The translations under genes were made by a program, and so were the position numbers. DNA of 64,000 nucleotides from NCBI GenBank assembly GCA_027946365.1, contig JAPEUQ010000001.1, forward strand, positions 3,472,001-3,536,000, read 5' to 3'. Shown here in pieces: positions 22,883-36,292 of the stretch (the stretch's first letter is position 1; each line of letters begins with the position of its first letter). The notes beneath the pieces are model-generated. The model was not told the DNA's origin, made no database searches, and was given only the letters and a program-made list of their open reading frames with translations. The stretch is from Kalmusia sp. IMI 367209 (taxonomy: Eukaryota > Ascomycota > Dothideomycetes > Pleosporales > Didymosphaeriaceae).

Positions 22883-23935
22883 ATGTCCATACCCTCCACT
22901 CAAACTGTCGCCTGGATAGAAGATCCCGGTTCATCCGGCAAACTCACAATCCGTTCCGGGGTCTCCATCCAGGAACCGTCACAAAATGAAGTTTTAGTGA
23001 AGTTAGAATGCTCAGGAATATGTCACTCCGATTGCAGGAACGTGTACGGAATGGGAAAATACACTGATATTCCAGGCCATGAGGGCGTGGGGGAGGTTGT
23101 GAAATTGGGTCCGGGGGTGAAGGATGAATTGCTAGGGAAAAGAGTTGGAATTAAATGGCTTTACAGTGCATGCAACGAGTGCTCAGCATGCAAGAAGGGG
23201 AATATCAACAACTGTGGAAAACAATCGAATACTGGAAGAACTACGCTGGGAACTCTGCAGCAGTATGTTGTTGGGCATGCGGATTTTGTCTCGTTAATTC
23301 CGGATGGTGTGAAGAGCGAAGTTGCCGCACCACTGTTATGCGCCGGACTAAGTCTTGCTGGTGCGGTATCGAAGGTTGCGCCTGAAGTACAACCCGGCGA
23401 ATTCGTGGTCATTGTGGGGGCTGGTGGTGGGCTGGGGCATATCGGTGTACAGATCGCGACTATCAAGGGCTACAAGGTCATTGCCATCGACAGCGGAGCC
23501 GAGAAGGAAAAGTTAGCTAAAGAGATGGGTGCAGTGGCTTTCGTCGACTACGCAAAGCAAGACGTCGTGCAAGCCGTGAAGGACCTAACCGATGGCGAGG
23601 GCGCTCACGGTCTCGTCTGCGTGGCTGGAAGTGAGAGGGCCTATCAACAAGCACCTGAGCTGATACGAAATAATGGTGTATTCGTCTGCGTTGGTCTACC
23701 CCCAGACAGCTTTATGTTTCCTATGTCGCCAATTCATATTGCAAATCGCGGGCTTGTCATCAAAGGGTCTTCGACCGGCACATCGGCACAGATGGACGAG
23801 TTATTACAGCTTGCTAAAGAAGGAAAAATCACGCCCAAGATCGAGGTCTACGATTTCGAGGAGTCGCCGAAGATCATCCAGGAGCTAGAAAAGTACGAGG
23901 TAACGGGGAGGAAGGTGGTTCGGGCACCAGCGTGA
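22883..23935 (+). CDS. Zinc-dependent alcohol dehydrogenase (yeast ADH type)
   Basis: From ATG 22883 the product has 350 residues, the usual length of the tetrameric fungal ADH family. Catalytic zinc ligands: Cys47 (GICHSD), His66-Glu67 (PGHEGVG) and the Cys in LLCAG. The structural zinc lobe has all four Cys (97, 100, 103, 111). The Rossmann motif is GAGGGLGHIGVQ, followed by an acidic residue (AIDSG) expected for NAD. The enzyme interconverts primary alcohols and aldehydes in the cytosol. The same frame is open upstream to ATG 22688, which would add 65 residues rich in Arg, Ser and Pro with no similarity to the family. I chose 22883 for the length match, but a longer form is possible. It converges on the vanillyl-alcohol-oxidase-type gene with 168 bp between stop codons. 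No introns. Confidence 0.9.
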   Translation: MSIPSTQTVAWIEDPGSSGKLTIRSGVSIQEPSQNEVLVKLECSGICHSDCRNVYGMGKYTDIPGHEGVGEVVKLGPGVKDELLGKRVGIKWLYSACNECSACKKGNINNCGKQSNTGRTTLGTLQQYVVGHADFVSLIPDGVKSEVAAPLLCAGLSLAGAVSKVAPEVQPGEFVVIVGAGGGLGHIGVQIATIKGYKVIAIDSGAEKEKLAKEMGAVAFVDYAKQDVVQAVKDLTDGEGAHGLVCVAGSERAYQQAPELIRNNGVFVCVGLPPDSFMFPMSPIHIANRGLVIKGSSTGTSAQMDELLQLAKEGKITPKIEVYDFEESPKIIQELEKYEVTGRKVVRAPA

Positions 23936-24103
23936 ACATTTATGAACCTGGAAAGAGCGGAAGATACCCAGGACGAAATTGTATATATTTGTTGCTATAG
24001 CCATCGTGGTTAGAGACGAAAATGGTTGTTCAGTCATTCTGGGCCGCTCATTTGAGCGCTAGTCTTCAATTGGCAAACACTCCAATAATCTTTTCGCCAG
24101 ACT

Positions 24104-26133
<2,030 letters not shown>

Positions 26134-26949
26134 GATAGCTAATAGAGATAGGCAGTCGATGCGGAGAATGAGAAATTAGGATTGATAAGAATGATTTGTG
26201 GCTCAAATATAGCTCGGTAACCTTGTTGCAGCTACAACCTTTGTGTATTGTGGGGCTAGCTTAGTTGTAATGCTTGCTGCTGTGGTCCAGGTTATGAGGT
26301 ATCTCTTAGTGCCCGTAGAATATCAGAGAATAATCTATCTGAAAGAGAAGAGTATAACTTTTGAAAGCTATATTATTGCAACGAAAAGCGACATCAGCTC
26401 ATGAGCTTCTAAGTACTTCATACCGTAAATGCCCCGGTCCACACGTTTGCGGGGTAGCTGATCGCCTATTTGGGGTGTCAAATTCCACATTGTTTGTGGG
26501 GCAAGAACGCTATTCTTCGTCGCTTGGCATATCATTTGCACATTTGGACTATTTCTGGTATCGTTCCAGAGAATTCCAGAGGGAAGTGTCGGTTTCTCGC
26601 CTTATTGTAATGGGCCAATGTTGCGAGACGTCAAACGTGATATCAGGGCCATTATTGACGTTTCGCATCGCTCAAAGATCAATGCTTCGGAAAGATCATG
26701 ACAGATGAACACTACCATAATTAGGACGCGGTAGTAAATGGAAGAGATACCAAACAGAAGATGCACGCCAGGTTCCATAGGATGAGTAGCTAATCCTGCT
26801 ATGGCTAGCGCATGATCGGGAAAATATCGATCTCTTCCGACCTCGACTAATCCATCACTTAGACACTCCCTCCATCATGTACAACATCATGTATCATTGA
26901 TAGATTTATTTTTTCATCCTTATTTCATTTTGAACATTCATTTACCAAC
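26134..26949. other. Divergent promoter region
   Basis: An 816-bp region between the starts of the vanillyl-alcohol-oxidase-type gene (-) and the DHCR24-like gene (+). It is AT-leaning with no gene. A bidirectional promoter is plausible, and co-regulation would follow if it is real. Confidence 0.45.
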
Positions 26950-28431
26950 ATGGAACGGCATCAGCGCATCGTCTCCCAGGTAGCATCCAAAGCCAAGGAA
27001 TATTTTATGCGGAAAGAGTCGTTCAGGATAAACCATGGATCAACCAATAGCACGCGTCCATCTTTGAAGAAACGTGTTGTAGACATCAGCGAATTGCGAA
27101 ATGTTGTCAAAGTCGACACTGCATCGCGAACAGCGCTCGTCGAGCCAAATGTACCTATGGATCGCCTTGTCGAAGCTACGCTGCCGCATGGGCTTGTACC
27201 ACCTGTCGTTATGGAGTTTCCCGGCATTACCACAGGAGGTGGATATGCAGGTACGGCAGGTGAAAGCAGTTCCTTTCGCCATGGATTCTTCGACCGGACG
27301 ATAAATTCTGTGGAAATGGTGCTAGCAGATGGTGAAGTAGTTAAGGCTTCGGAGCAAGAGAATCAGGACTTGTTTCGTGGGGCAGCTGGTGCTGTCGGCA
27401 CGTTAGGTATCACGACACTCCTGGAACTCCAATTGACCCAAGCGAAAACATTCGTGAAAACGACCTATTACCCCACTAGAAGTGTCACGGAAGCTGTTCG
27501 CGACATCAGAAAACAGACTGAGAATCCGAAAAATGATTACGTTGACGGCATACTTTTTTCAATGGATCATGGGGCGATTGTCACGGGCGAAATGACAGAT
27601 GAGATACCCGCCGACCGTAAACCGCAAACATTCAGCAATCCGTGGGATCCCTGGTTCTATCTACATGTTGAGTCACGCACCCGATCAGCTACATCTCCCG
27701 TCATTGAGTATATCCCGCTAGCAGAATACATGTTCCGTTATGATCGTGGTGGCTTCTGGGTTGGTCGGTCGGCGTTCAAATACATGAACTTTCCGTTCAA
27801 TAAGTACACACGCTGGTTCTTAGATGACTTCCTTCACACAAGAATGCTCTACCGTGCGTTGCATGCGAGCGGAGAATCGAGGAGCTACGTAGTACAGGAC
27901 ATGGCTCTTCCCTACCCAAACGCAGAACACTTTATCAAGTATACGGACGATAAATTTGGTATATGGCCGCTGTGGCTGTGTCCACTGAAGCAATCACCGC
28001 AGCCGACAATGCACCCGCACACGAAAGGGGACCTCAAAGATGATCAGATGCTCAACATCGGATTGTGGGGTTTCGGGCCAAGAGATCGAAAACAGTTTCT
28101 GGAGAAGAATCGCGACTTGGAGAAGCGATTAGGCGAACTTGGTGGTATGAAATGGTTGTATGCGCACACGTACTATAGCGAAACAGACTTCTGGAAGCAA
28201 TTCGATCGCGAGTGGCATGAGGGGCTGAGGAAAAAGTATAGGGCGACTACACTACCTGGTGTGCATGAAAAGGTGCATGTGGATATTGAAAAATTGGAAA
28301 TGCAAGCGAAGCAAGACTGGGCCATGAAGCTAATATCGATTTGGCCGCTTGGAGGATTGTGGGGCATTTGGAAGTCTATTCAGAGTGGCGATTATCATAT
28401 ACACCGGAATTCGAGTTGGAGGTGGAGATAG
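26950..28431 (+). CDS. DHCR24-like FAD-binding oxidoreductase
   Basis: A single exon, ATG 26950, 493 residues. It starts with a basic helix (IVSQVASKAKEYFMRKESF), then the FAD-binding PCMH core: RTALVEPNVPMDRLVEATL, FPGITTGGGYAGTAGESSS, then VEMVLADGEVV and AAGAVGTLGITTLLELQL. This order matches the delta-24 sterol reductase (DHCR24/DIMINUTO) branch. The C-terminal half is aromatic and basic (FWVGRSAFKYMNFPF, LWLCPLKQSP, LYAHTYYSETDFW) as in that branch. Length (about 500) is normal. Animal and plant members reduce sterol C24 double bonds with NADPH; fungal relatives are largely uncharacterised and ergosterol synthesis does not need this step, so another substrate is likely. No strong membrane helix is visible. 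It diverges from the vanillyl-alcohol-oxidase-type gene. Confidence 0.88.
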   Translation: MERHQRIVSQVASKAKEYFMRKESFRINHGSTNSTRPSLKKRVVDISELRNVVKVDTASRTALVEPNVPMDRLVEATLPHGLVPPVVMEFPGITTGGGYAGTAGESSSFRHGFFDRTINSVEMVLADGEVVKASEQENQDLFRGAAGAVGTLGITTLLELQLTQAKTFVKTTYYPTRSVTEAVRDIRKQTENPKNDYVDGILFSMDHGAIVTGEMTDEIPADRKPQTFSNPWDPWFYLHVESRTRSATSPVIEYIPLAEYMFRYDRGGFWVGRSAFKYMNFPFNKYTRWFLDDFLHTRMLYRALHASGESRSYVVQDMALPYPNAEHFIKYTDDKFGIWPLWLCPLKQSPQPTMHPHTKGDLKDDQMLNIGLWGFGPRDRKQFLEKNRDLEKRLGELGGMKWLYAHTYYSETDFWKQFDREWHEGLRKKYRATTLPGVHEKVHVDIEKLEMQAKQDWAMKLISIWPLGGLWGIWKSIQSGDYHIHRNSSWRWR

Positions 28432-29166
28432 AGCGATGCTCCCAACCAGAATATAATACACAAGTATGGCATGTATTACGATCCATCACAGTACTACAGC
28501 AAACCAAGCATTCAAGGCAAGGGCAAGCAAATTTTGGTGTAGTAGCGTCTTGCTACTTGTACTGAACTAGCGCTCGAGCCACCTCCCTAATTGTGAGATG
28601 CTAAGTCATAGCCCCTCAGCCGAAGCGCGCAAAGCTCTCGAAGCCAAATAGCAATTTTTCGCGCAAGGGAATGAAGAAAAGCTTGTCCAAAACAATCTAT
28701 AACGAATTCTTAGGGCTGATATTAAAGCAGTTCTTCTGAGTCAGGAAATTAAGGAAAACTATGCGCCCCAGCGAGGTTACTGCGCATGCTCGTTGCCGCT
28801 ATTGATAATGAGGTAAATACAATGTAGTTTGCAGTCGGCTATTGCTTTGAGCTTTTACATCATTGTCATTCGTCCGAGCCGAAACTTCAATAATTTGGCT
28901 CGTGCCTCTATCTAAGCTTACTGAGCTAGCGCGGCTCGTCTTCGGTATATCAACATAAGTGAGAGTTCATCATCCTCCAATATAGGCTCTACTCGATATC
29001 GTACCTCCACCTCCATTTTTCAATATCATCCAACATGCAGAATAGGCTCAGCATGAGCCAGTCAGGGTATAGTACAAACAAAATCAAATAATCAGAATGC
29101 CAAACCGCATACCGCCCAATGCAAGGTGGAAACTCGCTCGCTATGCGAGTATCGTGTAGCGAAAGA
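28432..29166. other. Intergenic region
   Basis: Space between two converging genes, probably holding their 3' UTRs. No gene. Confidence 0.5.
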
Positions 29167-29925
29167 TCATAGAAAGAGGACGAAATAGGCGGCGACGCCG
29201 AGTATTGCTGTCATCGTAGAACTGCCAATCCAAAGGCGCGATGTCGTACTTGCGAATTGAACGTCAAATGGGGAACCTCCGCCCGAATCGGGATTGGATT
29301 TCTGACCGATGGCTGTCTGGCTGGGGACTGGTGGAGGGCTGGCGGTGTCGAGTGTGAGACCTCCACTTGCGTTGGGAGGAGCGAGTTCTATTGACTGATT
29401 TGGCGTGTTGGCAGCTGACGTTGTCGAAGCGCTCGATGCGCTCTCAGTCGTCTGTGAAGAGCTCGACGACTGCGCTTGTTGTGCACTCGATGACTGCGCT
29501 TCTTGCGTGGTCGACGCTTCTGAAGATGTGCTGGATGTTTGCAGCGCTGGGGCTTGCGTCGAGCTCGGTTGCTCCGTCACAACAACGATCTTGCCGCAAA
29601 GCTGTGGAAGGAGATTTCCTAACAGGGCAACCCCAATGATGGAATCAGCCGGAACCCTCACAGTCATGCAATTTTGGTTGACGAGCTCTACAATCTTGAG
29701 TAGACCATTGACGCAGTCCGCGCTGCAGTTGTTGATGTTTTCATCCCTGTTTTTCGGGAAGTCGTCTTTCGTGCAGCCCTCTATTGGGGCGTTGTATGCT
29801 ACCAGACAGGATGCGGGGAGATTCTCGATGCGTGGGGTAAATCTGGATAGCGAGACCGGCACAGTGTCGGTCGTGAGACCGGTGGGAACGAGGGCCATGA
29901 TAACGCAAAGGAGCGTGTAACGCAT
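29167..29925 (-). CDS. Secreted Cys-rich, Ser/Thr-rich protein, probable GPI anchor
   Basis: Start chosen at ATG 29925, where the product begins with a signal peptide (RYTLLCVIMALVPTGLT); the upstream in-frame extension to 30078 is basic and leaderless. 252 residues. The mature N-terminal domain (about 30-115) has six Cys in the spacing expected for a small disulfide domain (SCLVAYNAPIEGC, NNCSADC, QNC, QLC). A Ser/Thr-rich linker (about 125-185, many Ser-Gln and Thr-Ser pairs, likely O-glycosylated) follows. The C-terminus is hydrophobic (MTAILGVAAYFVLFL) with no basic tail, as in GPI-anchored proteins. Fungal proteins of this layout sit on the wall or plasma membrane. The six-Cys domain resembles no family I can name; it is shorter than CFEM (eight Cys). 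Confidence 0.8.
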   Translation of the reverse strand: MRYTLLCVIMALVPTGLTTDTVPVSLSRFTPRIENLPASCLVAYNAPIEGCTKDDFPKNRDENINNCSADCVNGLLKIVELVNQNCMTVRVPADSIIGVALLGNLLPQLCGKIVVVTEQPSSTQAPALQTSSTSSEASTTQEAQSSSAQQAQSSSSSQTTESASSASTTSAANTPNQSIELAPPNASGGLTLDTASPPPVPSQTAIGQKSNPDSGGGSPFDVQFASTTSRLWIGSSTMTAILGVAAYFVLFL

Positions 29926-31916
29926 CGTGAGGTGTTCGGTAGGTATATCAGAGGGAGAGCGCACGCGGCCGGGTGGGGTCAAAGGAGTGAACGAATGCGT
30001 GAATTTGATGAACGCTTTAATGCAGGCTTGGATGCGAGTCGCAGATGACGCTGGCAGACGTGGTATACCTAGGTGCACAGTGACGATGAGATGTGGTGCG
30101 ACGGCTGAGGTTTGGAGTGGCTGGATGTTGCTTGTGAGACGCGGGGTGTTTGTGGTCTTGATTCGCGGAAGGGACCTTTCCGAGGAGCCGTATGGATATG
30201 AAAGTCGATGTTCCGCTCAATGCATAGGGCTCTTGTCGCTACTCCGCCAGGTCGAGGCTTCTCGGGCTCGTTTCCTATATTTCCGCTCGTCTTCGTGCGC
30301 GGTATAGAGTTCGCGCTCCGAAGGGCAGCGGCTGAAACCTGTTCTACAGCGAGAGGGGTTTCCTATGCGACTTGACCAATAGCTCTGGTCTACTGCCTGC
30401 GCACCAGTCACAGATAAGCGAACGTCCTGCAAGGCAAAGAGTGAAGTGAGACAGAAGGAGAGGACAGCGAAGAAACGAGTCTGCACCGGGCCTGCAAGGA
30501 GAGACTGTGTCGGCTACAAAAAGGCGCTCAGCGCAAGAAGGAGAAGCGAAGTGGGAAAGGAAGGGCGGTCGTGATAGTCGTGATGGGCCGTCGCTCATGC
30601 CATTGGGGGCGTGTATATGTGGAGCCGCAACGTTCCGAAGGAGAAGGTCTTATGGCAGATGCGCAGGGAACCCGTGAGGGTTTAAGAGAGCAGCGCATGG
30701 CGGTTGGCAGAGTGTTTGGTGATGGTCAGGGTGGTGCCTCGAAGCATGAGGTGCAGGTGAGGTGCGGGAGGGGTCAACTGAAACACCTCGGCTGCTGTCT
30801 GTGCGTGAAGCGTGCATCCCATTGGCGCCCTGGATACGATGAGCGTCTCCTAGCTGTTACAGACTCTCAAACACGCACCCGAACAGGTAAACGCGAATGG
30901 TCGTGCGTGCTAAATTCAGCCGAAGCGTCATCCTCAGCGTCTATCGTCAGCGCATCGCCGCCGCTCCAATGGCTCCACGCCGCGCTGCGAGAACCGCGAT
31001 GGATGCCAACCTCCCAGTTTAGACGTCACAACTATCATGATGTGCTGCTACCCTGCTCTTCTGTTTATAGCCTTTGTCAAGTGAGGCAATTGAACGACTG
31101 GTAACATCATCGGAACCATAGCCACAAAACTACGGACCTTCACGACAGCCCCAAAACACGCAACGACTGTCACCCTCTCGGCTATAGCCACTAGGTGAAC
31201 GCCGACCAATAAGATGCTAAGACATAGACATAAGGGTATTGGAACACAAGCTTAGGAGCCTTGCAGCGACATTCCTAGTTCGCATCAGTGTTTCCGTCAG
31301 CGTTGCTCCACCTGAACTTGGACGAGCCTGGAGTATCCCAAGTGCTAGGTATATCGCTATAAGCCGCATGTTTCGATGTTTCGTTGGATTGTCAGCTGAT
31401 TCAATCCTACTAAAAGCACGGTCTGCTGTTGCAAGGGCAACCCTATCAGTCGCGACGGGTCCAAAGAAAAGGAGTCGTTTCTGATCGATACTCACGTATG
31501 TGGCATTTAAGTAATACTTATTGATTACATGCAAGAACATATGTGAGTTGAGATCGCAGTTACCAAATAGACATCACATTATAAATATGCGCCGCGACAT
31601 ATGGAATAGGTCCAACATATATTCTATGGTCTGGCTCTGTAATGACTTAAAGGTCTACTTAGGAGCATAGAGACGATTATTGCATCTTTGTCTATTATCG
31701 TAACAGTTTTTGACGCATAGAGATATCTGGGCACTAAATTACACAAGTAAAGTAGCCAACATCTCTGTCTATAGGTAATGGCCTATAGGTAATGGCCAAA
31801 TAGACTACAAATACACTGAACAATCATTACATATTCTAGAAATCGTCCGGTCCTGGAGAAAGCCCTTCATCTCTAGTCGACTGCTCGCATCCTCAATACT
31901 TCCTCACTCCCAAAGC
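29926..31916. other. Intergenic region
   Basis: About 2 kb without a supported gene. A minus-strand frame (31540-31217) has a protein-like part (FGPVATDRVALATADRAFSRIESADNPTKHRNMRL is the region near 31370-31480, quoted here in two pieces by position only); it may be a relic. A 14-bp tandem duplication lies at 31769-31796. Confidence 0.35.
31769..31796 (+). repeat. 14-bp tandem duplication
   Basis: CTATAGGTAATGGC occurs twice head to tail (31769-31782, 31783-31796) in non-coding DNA. Confidence 0.8.
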
Positions 31917-32672
31917 CTAATTAACATTGCACCTTGCGAGACACTCATCCACAGCCTTCGTAATATGCGCCGGTGTGATTGCCCTCACACTCTCAAAATC
32001 ACCTCCATCAACTCTCTTCCTCATCCCTACCGTAGCATTTCCTGGCACCGGATCCATTAAGATGGGTGTGCTCCCCGCGTCCTCACTCGTCAACGTCGCG
32101 ACAATCCTCGCCTCCTTACAATCCGGTGAGTTATTGACCTGGTAGTGTACGCTTCCCTTCGGAAACAGTGTACCATGATTCTTCTTCAGTTTTCCATCGA
32201 TCTCAGGGTTTGGCGATAGATCTTTGAACAGGCCGAGTTCAAGGAGAAAGCCGAAGTCGACCTCGCCATCAACGACCACGAAGAATTCGTTAGCACGTGG
32301 GTGCACATGAGGCAGAAAGATACCGCAAGGTCCAAGCGTGGCGTAGGTGAAGGTTACACCGGAATTGATGAGGATGGGGAAGGTTTCGATGTCGGCGCTG
32401 CTGGAGACGCCACCTTGGCCACCAGGGATGGAGAAGCCGTTTTGCTCGAAGTCCCAAATGGTGGCATTGATAAGAGCATTGCCCTCGAGGAGTTTGTTGC
32501 CGGAGGAATCGGTGAGTACTTTGCGGTAACGTTGGATTTGTGTGGGGGTAGTTATGAGCTGGCCGATCAGCTCAGTGTTATCGTTTGGGCTATTGCCTAT
32601 GGGAGTGGGAAACGCATAGCTAGTGCCGAAGGCAAGGCCGGTGATGATAGCCTTAGAGATTGTTGAATGCAT
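31917..32672 (-). CDS. Secreted germin/spherulin-like cupin
   Basis: ATG 32672 gives 251 residues; the open frame extends to 32708 but only from a TTG. The N-terminus is a signal peptide (STISKAIITGLAFGTSYA, cleavage near AFP). The cupin core contains GPCGIFLPHVHPRANEFF with the HxH...E metal-binding triad, then VVVDGEVDFGFLLELG, then the second motif around PKGSVHYQVNNS whose His is the fourth ligand. Layout and length match cupin_1 proteins of the spherulin-1/germin type, which bind manganese or another metal and occur in fungal walls and spores; some have oxalate oxidase or superoxide dismutase activity, but activity cannot be read from sequence. Two Cys near the C-terminus (ECLARC) and one in GPC could pair. 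A TATA-like motif lies about 110 bp upstream. Confidence 0.88.
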   Translation of the reverse strand: MHSTISKAIITGLAFGTSYAFPTPIGNSPNDNTELIGQLITTPTQIQRYRKVLTDSSGNKLLEGNALINATIWDFEQNGFSIPGGQGGVSSSADIETFPILINSGVTFTYATLGPCGIFLPHVHPRANEFFVVVDGEVDFGFLLELGLFKDLSPNPEIDGKLKKNHGTLFPKGSVHYQVNNSPDCKEARIVATLTSEDAGSTPILMDPVPGNATVGMRKRVDGGDFESVRAITPAHITKAVDECLARCNVN

Positions 32673-33691
32673 AATTGATTGGCTACGAGACAATCTAATA
32701 AGCTGCAAGAAGTGTGAAGACTTAGTGTATATGTCGAGAGCCTAGATGTGATTGAGTCTTGACAACGTCCAGCGATCGCCCTTATATACCCTACTTCTAC
32801 GACCCTCAGGTTGGGCTCATACTTTGAAGCTGCCAAAAAATTTGGAATAGTAGTGAGATTTGCAAATCTGCCCTTACTGTAAACAGCCACATTGCACCGA
32901 GTACTCGTAGCAACGTTCACGGTCGAGCAATGTTCCTAAGGCTGAGTATCCAGGGCAGGAGAAATGAGCTATTTAGTTCTCTAAGTCTTAGTACACCGCC
33001 GAAGCCTGCAATGGCGAATAACGACTAGCCAGCACAGAGAAATATGAATCGTTGAAGGCGACGATCCTCAGCCCTGTGTGTACTCTATTTCAACATCTTT
33101 GATGTTGTGCTGAGACGTGACCTTGTCAGATGCACAAATTGGATTTGAGGCTATTCTATCCATCGAATCCGAGCATGCAATGTACGGTGAAGTTTGGAGA
33201 ATATTCGTCGGCAGTAGCCGTAGTATCAATGTTTAGGTGGAGTCGTGAGGCTGAGCGCTCGTAAGCTGGTCTTGGCATTCACATCATCCTTTCCTTATGG
33301 TCAGCCTGACCTGAGATGTATTTGAAATGACCTCAAAAGATCGAAGTAGTGAATTTAGGTGTCATTTACTATTGGCCAACTCGCATTTCCCTTTAAGGCT
33401 ATGACAGGCTCCAACCCTTCATTGGGTCTATTCCACCACTACCGTTGACGCTCCGAATCCACTACGAGAACATTCTGTACAACCTGTAGCGAAGGTAGTT
33501 TTGTGATGTACGGGATACGCTAGAGATATAAAAATGTTATAAGAGACCAAAGAGACCATTTACCTTTCACGATCCGCGCCCCGATGACAAATGGGATACT
33601 ATACCCTATATGGATTAGCCCCAATCGGACCAATGCCGCAGGTCGTCTTACATCGCAAACATCGAGCTCACATCACCTTTAAAGCCCGAAC
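32673..33691. other. Divergent upstream region
   Basis: About 1 kb between the cupin gene (-) and ATG22 (+). Apart from the TATA-like site near 32785, no gene or repeat is seen. Confidence 0.5.
32781..32788 (-). promoter_or_regulatory. TATA box candidate of the cupin gene
   Basis: On the minus strand TATATAAG is found 109-116 bp upstream of the cupin ATG, a normal distance for a fungal core promoter. Confidence 0.45.
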
Positions 33692-35559
33692 ATGTCCTTC
33701 GAAGATGCGGTGAGGCCATCTCAATCCCGCTACGATGACGAAGACATGAGTCCGACGACTCCACGTGAACTCAAGGGCTGGTATTCTTACGCAGTTGCAG
33801 CTGAAGTGTTTGCCGTAGTTGGCGTAGGTATGTACACCTGCATCCATTCCTATTCATATTCTGCGCTGCTTGGTTTTAATCATAATGAATCTGCGACTGA
33901 TAATTCAATAGGTTTGTTCCTACCAGTGACTCTCGAGCAGCTTCCCAGAGAGAAAGGTGTTCTTTTCTCTGATAGATCGAAGCCATGTGTGGCCCCACCT
34001 GGATCCGGAGATGCCGGCAGGTTTCGCACAAGAGCAGGTGGTGATAGTAGTGACGACCAGTGCATCGTGAGGTTCTTCGGCAGCGATGTTACGACGACAT
34101 CGTTCGCGATGTATACTACTTCAGCTGCGGTGCTGGTACAAGCCGTCACATTGATTTGTTTTAGCTCATTTGCTGATTATGGTACGTCGTCTTATTTATG
34201 TCCGCTAATATGGCCATTGATAGTTGTTCAGGGCCGTATCGGAAAAAGCTTCTTTTGATATTTGCATACACCGGCGCAACAGTCTGTTCCTTATTCATTT
34301 TCATCACATCCAGCGTATATTTTCTCGCGCCGATTTTGGTCATCATTGGCGTTACTTGCTTGGGCAGTGCATTCAGTCTTCTAAACTCTTTTCTCCCTCT
34401 ACTCGTATCAAACCACACCTCAAACCGCAAACCTTCTCTCTCAGACGATTCGTCTGACTACGAGCTCGAGACATTGAACCCCAACCTTACAAACCCAACG
34501 CATCGCACCGACCCAAACAAACTTACTGAAGACCTTCAACTCTCATCCAGAATCTCTTCAAAGGGCGTCGGCCTAGGCTATGCCTCTGCCGTTGGATTTC
34601 AATTCTTCAGCGTCGGTGTCATCATCTTGTTCGACAAATCTGGTCTCTCCGAAACCAATCCCACGCTCCCCATCCGCGTCATCCTCTTCCTAGTCGGCAT
34701 ATGGTGGGCCATATTCACAATCCCAACCCTCCTTTGGCTTCGACCACGACCCGGCCCACCTCTTCCCACGCAATCCAAACGCGGCATCTCCTCACGCCTT
34801 AATAGCCCGATACTCTTCTACCTCTCCTTCTCAATCCGCTCATTCTGGAATACGCTGAAACGCGCTTTCCGCTTGCGGCAAACCCTAATCTTTCTCGCAG
34901 CCTGGTTCCTCCTTTCCGATGCAGTGGCTACTATCTCCGGTACTGCCATCCTCTTCGCCCGCACAGAGCTGCATATGGGTACCATCCCACTCGTCTTCCT
35001 GTCCCTGACATCCATCGGATTCAGCATGATTGGCGCGTTCTCGTGGCCTCGTGTCGCTACGCGGTTCTCCTTCGCACCTAAAACAATACTCATAGCCTGC
35101 ATTGTGGGCATGGAGATAATCCCGCTCTACGGCCTCCTAGGATACATACCCTTCATCCAACGCATCGGCGTGGGCGGCATTCAAAAACCCTTCGAGATCT
35201 ATCTTGTTGGCATCCTGCATGGACTCGTCATGGGCGGCATCTCTTCGTACGCCCGTAGCGTGTATGCGCCGCTCATACCTGAAGGTAGAGAAGCCGCTTT
35301 CTTCGCGTTGTATGCGGTCACGGATAAAGGAAGTAGTGCGGTGGGACCGGCGCTCGTCGGCTGGATCGTTAATCGCGCGGGGACGATTAGGCCTGCTTTT
35401 GGGTTCTTAGCGGTACTAGTGTTGTTGCCTGGGCCGTTGCTTTGGTCTTTGGATGTTGAGAAGGGTAGAGAAGATGCCGCAAGATCGGCGGGCGAGAGTG
35501 GTGATGGAGTAGTTGGAGGGTATGCAAGGGTGGGTGGAGATGAGGAGAGGGAGGACTGA
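33692..35559 (+). CDS. ATG22: Autophagy-related protein 22, vacuolar amino-acid effluxer
   Basis: Three exons: 33692-33827, 33912-34181 and 34232-35559 (introns 84 and 50 nt, matching phase); 577 residues. The first join gives the family hallmark VVGVGLFLPVTLEQLPRE; the second gives SSFADYGPYRKKLLL. The protein has the 12-helix MFS-like layout of Atg22, with a polar loop near residues 190-240 (SDDSSDYELETLNPN) and a short polar C-terminus (GEREDAARSAGESGD region). Late signatures GGISSYARSVYAPLIPEGREAAFF and DKGSSAVGPALVGW are typical of Atg22. In yeast Atg22 sits in the vacuolar membrane and exports Leu and other amino acids after autophagic breakdown. Length and motif order agree with filamentous fungal orthologues. 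Confidence 0.95.
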
Positions 35560-36292
35560 TTGTACCATTGTGTAAAGTTAGACCTGAAATATCGTTTGGG
35601 ATGACTTGATACCCTACGCAGATATACTCGACCGAACACTGTGAAAATGAATATTGGCATCACTGCTAGCACGGGCTTCTGATGTATCGTTGTTTACGGG
35701 ATTGCGTGGGACTGAATACGGACACGTACCACAGCCTTGAGGGATGCTGGTTGTGGTTTCCAGAATTCTGTAAAACTTCAATGCTCATTTTACGCCTATG
35801 TCTGTGACCGTGGTGTGCCAGAAATTTGACTATTTTGCAGGTCCGGTTGTTGATGCCTAGCACCACAGCGCCCATCCACAGGCAATTTGGCTAGTCCTAC
35901 CCATTTTTTGCGGTTCTCATAGGTTATGCGGTGAATAAGAGCTTATCCTGGGTTAGTCCATAGCATACACGGGCATATGAGCACAATTGTGGATTTTCAA
36001 TCATTTTCTTCTAAGCTGTTCAGGAAGTAGGCCATACAAGCCAATACAGCTCCATATAAGCTAGATAAGTTGTATCACACTCGGATACGCAAGGCGTCAG
36101 ACCGCTAGAAATTCGGTCGAGAAAGCATAGAAAGATATCCAGATGGATGAGATAGGCCATCAACCATCTCTACCCAGTGCAGTATGTACGACCGCACGAT
36201 GGATACCAAAACAAGAAACCATATCGTCGTAATCCATCATAATCATGAATCATCTCGTCTTAACCATGTACTACCTGCGAATGCGAGAGCGT
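35560..36292. other. Intergenic region between converging genes
   Basis: Holds the 3' UTRs of ATG22 (+) and the Q-rich gene (-). No gene seen. Confidence 0.5.

Noticed and set aside
30571..31104. 177-codon plus-strand frame
   Set aside because: Arg/Ser/Cys-rich composition without structure or homologous motif; typical of random open frames in GC-rich DNA.
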